Source of the DNA: Bacteroidota bacterium | GTDB lineage: Bacteria; Bacteroidota; Ignavibacteria; SZUA-365 | Assembly: GCA_018224415.1 (NCBI GenBank) | Contig: JAGTUZ010000317.1 | Coordinates: forward strand, 1-10,532 | Length of the DNA stretch: 10,532 nucleotides | Direction: 5' to 3' | In this document: positions 6,695-10,532 of the stretch, one piece after another | Numbering within the stretch: position 1 is the first letter of the stretch | Layout of the letters: each line of letters starts with the position of its first letter | Program-made: the position numbers and the translations under genes | Notes under the pieces: model-generated | The model's input: the letters and a program-made list of their open reading frames with translations, nothing else | Database searches by the model: none | What the model was told of the DNA's origin: nothing

Positions 6695-8681
6695 CCAGAC
6701 CTGTTTCGACAATTGCTGGCACAGTGCGGAGAAGCCTTGTCCGCGATTCATCGACTGTGTGCAGCGTGGACAGCAATGCTGTGATTGCGGCGACGAAAGC
6801 GCCCAGCGGCTCGAGCGTTACAAGCGTGGCCTGCTGCTGATCGAGCATGACCTTCCGGTTGTTCTTGTCGGCATGGGCACCTGCGGCCTGGCCAACGGCG
6901 CGCAGCAGATCCATGACGCCCTCGTCGCTGAATGCGAGACGCGCGGGATCCAGGCCAGCGTCATTCCCGTCGGCTGCGTCGGATACTGCGCCCGCGAAGT
7001 CATCGTCGATGTGAAGCTGCCGGGGCGTCCGCGTCTGAGCTACTGCGAGGTCACAGCGGCCGATGTCCCTCGTATCGTCGAGGAAACCATCCTCGGCGGA
7101 CGTGTGATTGAGGACAAGCTGCTCGGCATTCATTCCCGCGAGCAGGCGGGGGATTGGGACGGGCTGCCGCTTATAGCGGATGTGGCATTCTTCCGCAAGC
7201 AGATGAAGCTGAACCTCGAAAACTGTGGCGTCATCGATCCGGAGAGCATCGACCAGTATCTCGCGCGAGGCGGGTACGCAGGTCTCTCAGCCGCAATGCA
7301 GAAGGGCTCGTCGCAGGGCGTTATCGACGATGTGCTTGCGGCGGGACTGCGCGGCCGAGGCGGCGGTGGATTTCCCACAGGGAAGAAATGGCAGTTCGCC
7401 CGCGACCAGCAGGCAGACAAGAAATATCTGATCTGCAATGCAGATGAAGGAGATCCCGGGGCGTTCATGGATCGCGCCCTGCTCGAGGGAGATCCGCATC
7501 GTGTGGTTGAAGGCATGATCATCGCAGCCTACGCGATTGGCGCCAGTTATGGTTACATCTACTGCCGGGCCGAATATCCGCTGGCCATCCGGCGACTCGA
7601 GAAGACCCTGCAGGCTGCCCGCGAATACGGTCTGCTCGGAGAGAACATCCTCGGAAGCGGATTCTCATTCGACATGCGCATCAAGAAAGGGGCGGGTGCC
7701 TTCGTGTGCGGCGAGGAAACCGCGCTTATCCATTCCATTGAGGGACGCCGTGGCATGCCGCGTCCGCGTCCGCCCTTTCCGGCCGTGTCAGGTCTGTTCG
7801 GCAAGCCGACCGTGATCAACAACGTCGAAACGTTCGCCAATGTCTCAACCATGTTCCGCAAGGGTCCGGAATGGTACGCCTCCATTGGTACTCCAACCTC
7901 GAAGGGCACAAAGATATTCGCGCTTTCCGGTAACGTGAAAAACGTCGGTCTCGTCGAAGTGCCCATGGGTGTGACGCTTCGCGAAGTCGTGTTCGACATC
8001 GGGGGTGGGATTCCCGACGGCAAGAAGTTCAAGGCCGTGCAGATCGGCGGTCCCTCCGGCGGTGCCTTGCCCGAATCGGTAATCGACACGCCGATCGACT
8101 ACGAAAGCCTGAAAGGGGTCGGTGCCATGATGGGTTCGGGCGGACTGGTAGTGATGGACGAAAGCACCTGCATGGTTGATCTGGCCAAATACTTCATGAC
8201 CTTCATCCAGACGGAATCCTGCGGAAAGTGCATCCCCTGTCGCGAAGGGACGCTTCGTCTGCTGGAAATCCTCGAGCGCCTCACGCGCAGTTACCGTGAC
8301 GAGCGGAGTCAGGAAGACGCCATGCTGCGTTTCCAGGGTATGGTCTACCTCGAACGTCTCGCCTCGGTGATTCAGGATACCTCACTGTGCGGACTGGGAC
8401 AGACCGCCGCGAATCCCGTGCTCAGTACGCTGCATTACTTCCGCGACGAGTACGAGGCGCATCTCTACGAGCGTCATTGTCCGGCGGGCGCCTGCCGGCA
8501 GCTGCTGACCTTCAGTATCGACACCGATCGCTGCAACGGCTGCGGCCTGTGCGCGCGGAAATGTCCCGAACAGGCCATCGTCGGCGAGAAGAAAAAGGCG
8601 CATTACATTATAGAAGACAAGTGCATCCGCTGTGACCAGTGTCGGGTGAACTGCAACTTCGACGCGATCAACGTGAATTAG
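6681..8681 (+). CDS. hydB: NAD-linked [FeFe] hydrogenase subunit HydB (NuoF-like flavoprotein) with Cys-rich N-terminal extension
   Basis: This 666-aa subunit exchanges electrons between NAD(H), FMN and Fe-S clusters. The ATG at 6681 is preferred over the GTG at 6669 because GAGG (6671-6674) lies six bases before it; it overlaps hydC by 14 nt. Residues 8-36 hold seven Cys (8, 12, 20, 26, 33, 34, 36) and are unusual. Residues ~58-135 form a thioredoxin-like [2Fe-2S] domain with Cys68, Cys99 and Cys103, but Val63 stands where the fourth ligand is expected. The NuoF core follows: G-R-G-G-G-G-F-P-T-G at 225-234 for FMN/NAD, E-G-D-P-G-A-F-M, G-A-G-A-F-V-C-G-E-E-T-A, an SLBB region, then a [4Fe-4S] site at Cys514, Cys517, Cys520 and Cys570. 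His599-Cys600 and Cys605 lie in the linker where T. maritima HydB also has a Cys pair. The C-terminus is a two-cluster ferredoxin (Cys618/621/624/628 and Cys648/651/654/658). This architecture is that of HydB/HndC. Bifurcation with ferredoxin is plausible but not proven. Confidence 0.95.
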   Translation: MNTFSQTCFDNCWHSAEKPCPRFIDCVQRGQQCCDCGDESAQRLERYKRGLLLIEHDLPVVLVGMGTCGLANGAQQIHDALVAECETRGIQASVIPVGCVGYCAREVIVDVKLPGRPRLSYCEVTAADVPRIVEETILGGRVIEDKLLGIHSREQAGDWDGLPLIADVAFFRKQMKLNLENCGVIDPESIDQYLARGGYAGLSAAMQKGSSQGVIDDVLAAGLRGRGGGGFPTGKKWQFARDQQADKKYLICNADEGDPGAFMDRALLEGDPHRVVEGMIIAAYAIGASYGYIYCRAEYPLAIRRLEKTLQAAREYGLLGENILGSGFSFDMRIKKGAGAFVCGEETALIHSIEGRRGMPRPRPPFPAVSGLFGKPTVINNVETFANVSTMFRKGPEWYASIGTPTSKGTKIFALSGNVKNVGLVEVPMGVTLREVVFDIGGGIPDGKKFKAVQIGGPSGGALPESVIDTPIDYESLKGVGAMMGSGGLVVMDESTCMVDLAKYFMTFIQTESCGKCIPCREGTLRLLEILERLTRSYRDERSQEDAMLRFQGMVYLERLASVIQDTSLCGLGQTAANPVLSTLHYFRDEYEAHLYERHCPAGACRQLLTFSIDTDRCNGCGLCARKCPEQAIVGEKKKAHYIIEDKCIRCDQCRVNCNFDAINVN

Positions 8682-8696
8682 AGACCGAGGAAGATC

Positions 8697-10409
8697 ATGA
8701 ATATCACACTTAACGGACAGACGTGCTGGGCAAAACCGGGAGAGACCGTTCTCGACGTTGCGCGTCGCGAGGGAATGAATATCCCGACGCTCTGCCATCT
8801 CAGCGCATTCTCCCCCACGGGCTCCTGCCGCATCTGCACCGTCGAGGTTGAACATTGCGGTACGCTGGTACCTGCCTGCGCATACCCGATTTCGGAAGGA
8901 ATGGTTGTGCGCACCAACTCGCCGCGGGTTCGCCGCGCGCGCAAGACCATCATCGAACTGCTCGTCGCCAACCATCCGCCCGACTGTCTGTTCTGCGTCC
9001 GCTCGGGGAGCTGCGAGTTACAGAAACTCACGCAGGAATACGGCGTGCGCACGCATCGCTACCAGGGCGAGCGCCGGCGCGCGCGCATCGACATCGCCAG
9101 TCCCGCCATCGAGCGTGATCCTGAGAAATGCATTCTCTGCGGACGTTGCGTGCGCATCTGTCACGAGACGCAGCATGTGGGCGCGATTGATTTCGTCCAT
9201 CGCGGTTTCCGCAGCGCCGTGGCCCCGGCACTCGAACGCAGCCTCAACACCGTGCCCTGCGTGGACTGCGGGCAGTGCGTTGTGAACTGTCCGGTCGGCG
9301 CCCTGACCGAGAAGAGCAGCCAGAAGCCGGTGTGGGAAGCGATCAACAACCCCGACCTCGTTGTTGTCGCCCAGGTCGCGCCTGCCGTGCGCGTCGCACT
9401 GGCCGAGGAATTCGGCGCGGAAGCCGGAACGGTTGCCACCGGGCGGACCGTCGCCGCACTGCGTCGCATCGGCTTCGCGCGCGTGTTCGACACGAATTTT
9501 GGCGCCGACCTCACGATCATCGAGGAGGCGACCGAACTCCTCCATCGTCTCACGCACGGTGGGTCGATACCGATGCTCACGTCCTGCAGTCCGGGATGGG
9601 TGAAGTTCATCGAACACTTGTATCCCGATCTGCTGGGAAACCTCTCCTCGTGCAAATCCCCGCACGAGATGGAAGGTGCCTTGTTGAAGACGTACTATGC
9701 GAACAAAATCGGAGTCGACCCGTCGCGCATGTTCGTGGTGTCGGTCATGCCTTGCACGGCCAAGAAATACGAGGCGCAGCGGCCAGAGCTGGGTGGGGAC
9801 TATCCGGATGTGGATGCAGTGATCACCACCCGCGAACTCGCGCGCATGATCCGCGTCGCCGGTATCGATTTCCACAAACTGCCGAATGAGGGATTCGACG
9901 ATCCCATGGGTGAGTCCACCGGCGCTGGCGCCATTTTCGGAGCCTCGGGCGGTGTGATGGAAGCCGCGCTGCGCACCGCGCATTTCTATCTTACCGGTAA
10001 TGACATGCCGTCACCGAGTTATGCTCCCATCCGCGGACTCGAAGGCGTCAAGCAGGCCGAAGTGCGCATTGGCGACACGACCCTTCGCGTCGCGGCGGTG
10101 AGCGGATTGAAAAACATCAAACCCATGCTCGACGCCATCCGCGACGGGAATTCCCCGTTCCATTTCATCGAGGTGATGGCCTGCCCGGGCGGTTGCGTCA
10201 ACGGCGGCGGCCAGCCCCTGCCGGCCACGCCAGAGAAGCTGATCAAGCGTACCGAAAGCATCTACCAGATCGACCGTGAGTCACCGCGGCGCAACAGCCA
10301 TCGCAATGAATCGGTGCAGAAACTCTATGCCGAATTCCTCGGCGAGCCCGGAGGCCACCTGTCCCATGAGCTGTTGCACACGCATTTCGTCGAGCGTGAC
10401 GACTTCTGA
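8697..10409 (+). CDS. hydA: [FeFe] hydrogenase catalytic subunit HydA (HndD-like, group A trimeric type)
   Basis: This 570-aa cytoplasmic subunit makes or oxidises H2 at the H-cluster. It starts 15 nt after hydB with GAGGAA four bases upstream. Domains in order: plant-type [2Fe-2S] (Cys33, 44, 47, 61); His/Cys [4Fe-4S] (His93, Cys97, 100, 106); two-cluster ferredoxin (Cys145/148/151/155 and Cys188/191/194/198); H-cluster domain; C-terminal small-subunit-like tail (L-Y-A-E-F-L-G, then H-E-L-L-H-T). Catalytic motifs are L1 T-S-C-S-P-G-W with Cys297 and Ser298, L2 M-P-C-T-A-K-K-Y-E with Cys353, and L3 E-V-M-A-C-P-G-G-C with Cys496 and Cys500. Proton-path residues matching CpI Glu279, Glu282 and Ser319 appear as Glu277, Glu280 and Ser317. 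The Ser at 298 is odd, because that column is a cubane Cys ligand in CpI-type enzymes. The C-terminal [2Fe-2S] domain of T. maritima HydA is absent. HydE/F/G maturases must be encoded elsewhere. Confidence 0.95.
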   Translation: MNITLNGQTCWAKPGETVLDVARREGMNIPTLCHLSAFSPTGSCRICTVEVEHCGTLVPACAYPISEGMVVRTNSPRVRRARKTIIELLVANHPPDCLFCVRSGSCELQKLTQEYGVRTHRYQGERRRARIDIASPAIERDPEKCILCGRCVRICHETQHVGAIDFVHRGFRSAVAPALERSLNTVPCVDCGQCVVNCPVGALTEKSSQKPVWEAINNPDLVVVAQVAPAVRVALAEEFGAEAGTVATGRTVAALRRIGFARVFDTNFGADLTIIEEATELLHRLTHGGSIPMLTSCSPGWVKFIEHLYPDLLGNLSSCKSPHEMEGALLKTYYANKIGVDPSRMFVVSVMPCTAKKYEAQRPELGGDYPDVDAVITTRELARMIRVAGIDFHKLPNEGFDDPMGESTGAGAIFGASGGVMEAALRTAHFYLTGNDMPSPSYAPIRGLEGVKQAEVRIGDTTLRVAAVSGLKNIKPMLDAIRDGNSPFHFIEVMACPGGCVNGGGQPLPATPEKLIKRTESIYQIDRESPRRNSHRNESVQKLYAEFLGEPGGHLSHELLHTHFVERDDF

Positions 10410-10416
10410 TCACTCC

Positions 10417-10468
10417 GACGGTGCAACGGCAGACGGTGCAACGGCAGACGGTGCAACGGCAGACGGTG
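10417..10468 (+). repeat. 15-bp tandem repeat, about 3.5 copies, just after hydA
   Basis: The unit GACGGTGCAACGGCA is repeated exactly at 10417-10431, 10432-10446 and 10447-10461, then broken off as GACGGTG at 10462-10468. It begins 7 bp after the hydA stop. The unit length is a multiple of three and one frame would read D-G-A-T-A repeats, but no credible gene spans it. It is most likely a short minisatellite prone to slippage; no hairpin or T-run identifies it as a terminator. Confidence 0.9.
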
Positions 10469-10523
10469 GATGGCAGGAGGGGTAACCGAACGAACTTTCA
10501 TGGATGACAGGAAGGCAGATATC

Positions 10524-10532
10524 ATGCAGAAG
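10524..10532 (+). CDS. Possible start of the next gene (first three codons only)
   Basis: ATG at 10524 is preceded by AGGAAGG (10509-10515) at a good distance of eight bases, and the frame is open to the window end. An alternative in-frame ATG at 10500 lacks a well-placed ribosome site, since GGAGGGG at 10475-10481 is too far away. Nothing can be said about the product. If real, it would be a further gene in the hydrogenase transcription unit, because no terminator is seen after hydA. Confidence 0.25.

Noticed and set aside
9018..9983. Minus-strand open frame of 321 codons over hydA
   Set aside because: It is antisense to highly conserved hydrogenase motifs and has no independent support.
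10417..10468. CRISPR array
   Set aside because: The units are 15 bp and directly contiguous with no unique spacers, so this is a plain tandem repeat.

Overview
The window reads as a piece of chromosome from an anaerobic or facultatively anaerobic, GC-rich bacterium of the Bacteroidota / Chlorobiota / Ignavibacteriota neighbourhood. Three signs support this: two secreted proteins end in type IX secretion (T9SS) style C-terminal sorting domains, a lipoprotein begins its mature part with Cys followed by four Asp, and the one convincing promoter contains TAnnTTTG, the Bacteroidota -7 element. The genus cannot be told from the sequence. Every credible gene is on the + strand, and the long minus-strand open frames are shadows of high-GC coding sequence.

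Left half (1-5801), cell-surface and secreted proteins. The window opens inside a secreted BNR/Ycf48-like beta-propeller protein with a T9SS tail. Next is a 362-aa lipoprotein with one bacterial Ig-like domain and an unrecognised C-terminal part, then a strong intrinsic terminator at about 2696-2721. A 998-aa subtilisin-family (S8) protease follows, with signal peptide, inhibitor-like propeptide, complete catalytic apparatus, a long beta-rich C-terminal region and a T9SS-like tail. The first and third proteins look like T9SS cargo. The lipoprotein may also be surface exposed.

Middle (5802-6196), a 395-bp gene-free region. It holds a long imperfect hairpin, a pair of 8-bp direct repeats 21 bp apart, a promoter, and a perfect 20-bp palindrome placed at or just after the predicted transcription start. 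It looks like the control region of the operon that follows.

Right half (6197-10409), a tight hydC-hydB-hydA operon for a trimeric NAD-linked [FeFe] hydrogenase of the HydABC/Hnd type, which may be electron-bifurcating. HydC carries a [2Fe-2S] cluster. HydB carries the FMN/NAD site and many Fe-S clusters. HydA carries the H-cluster and a relay of Fe-S clusters. Together they would interconvert H2 with NADH and possibly ferredoxin. Maturation genes (hydE, hydF, hydG) are not in the window.

The most unusual points are in this operon. The H-cluster L1 motif of HydA reads TSCSPGW, with Ser where the classical cubane-ligand Cys sits. HydB has a Cys-dense N-terminal extension and lacks the first Cys of its N-terminal [2Fe-2S] motif. 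After hydA come a 15-bp tandem repeat (about 3.5 copies) and possibly the first codons of another gene.
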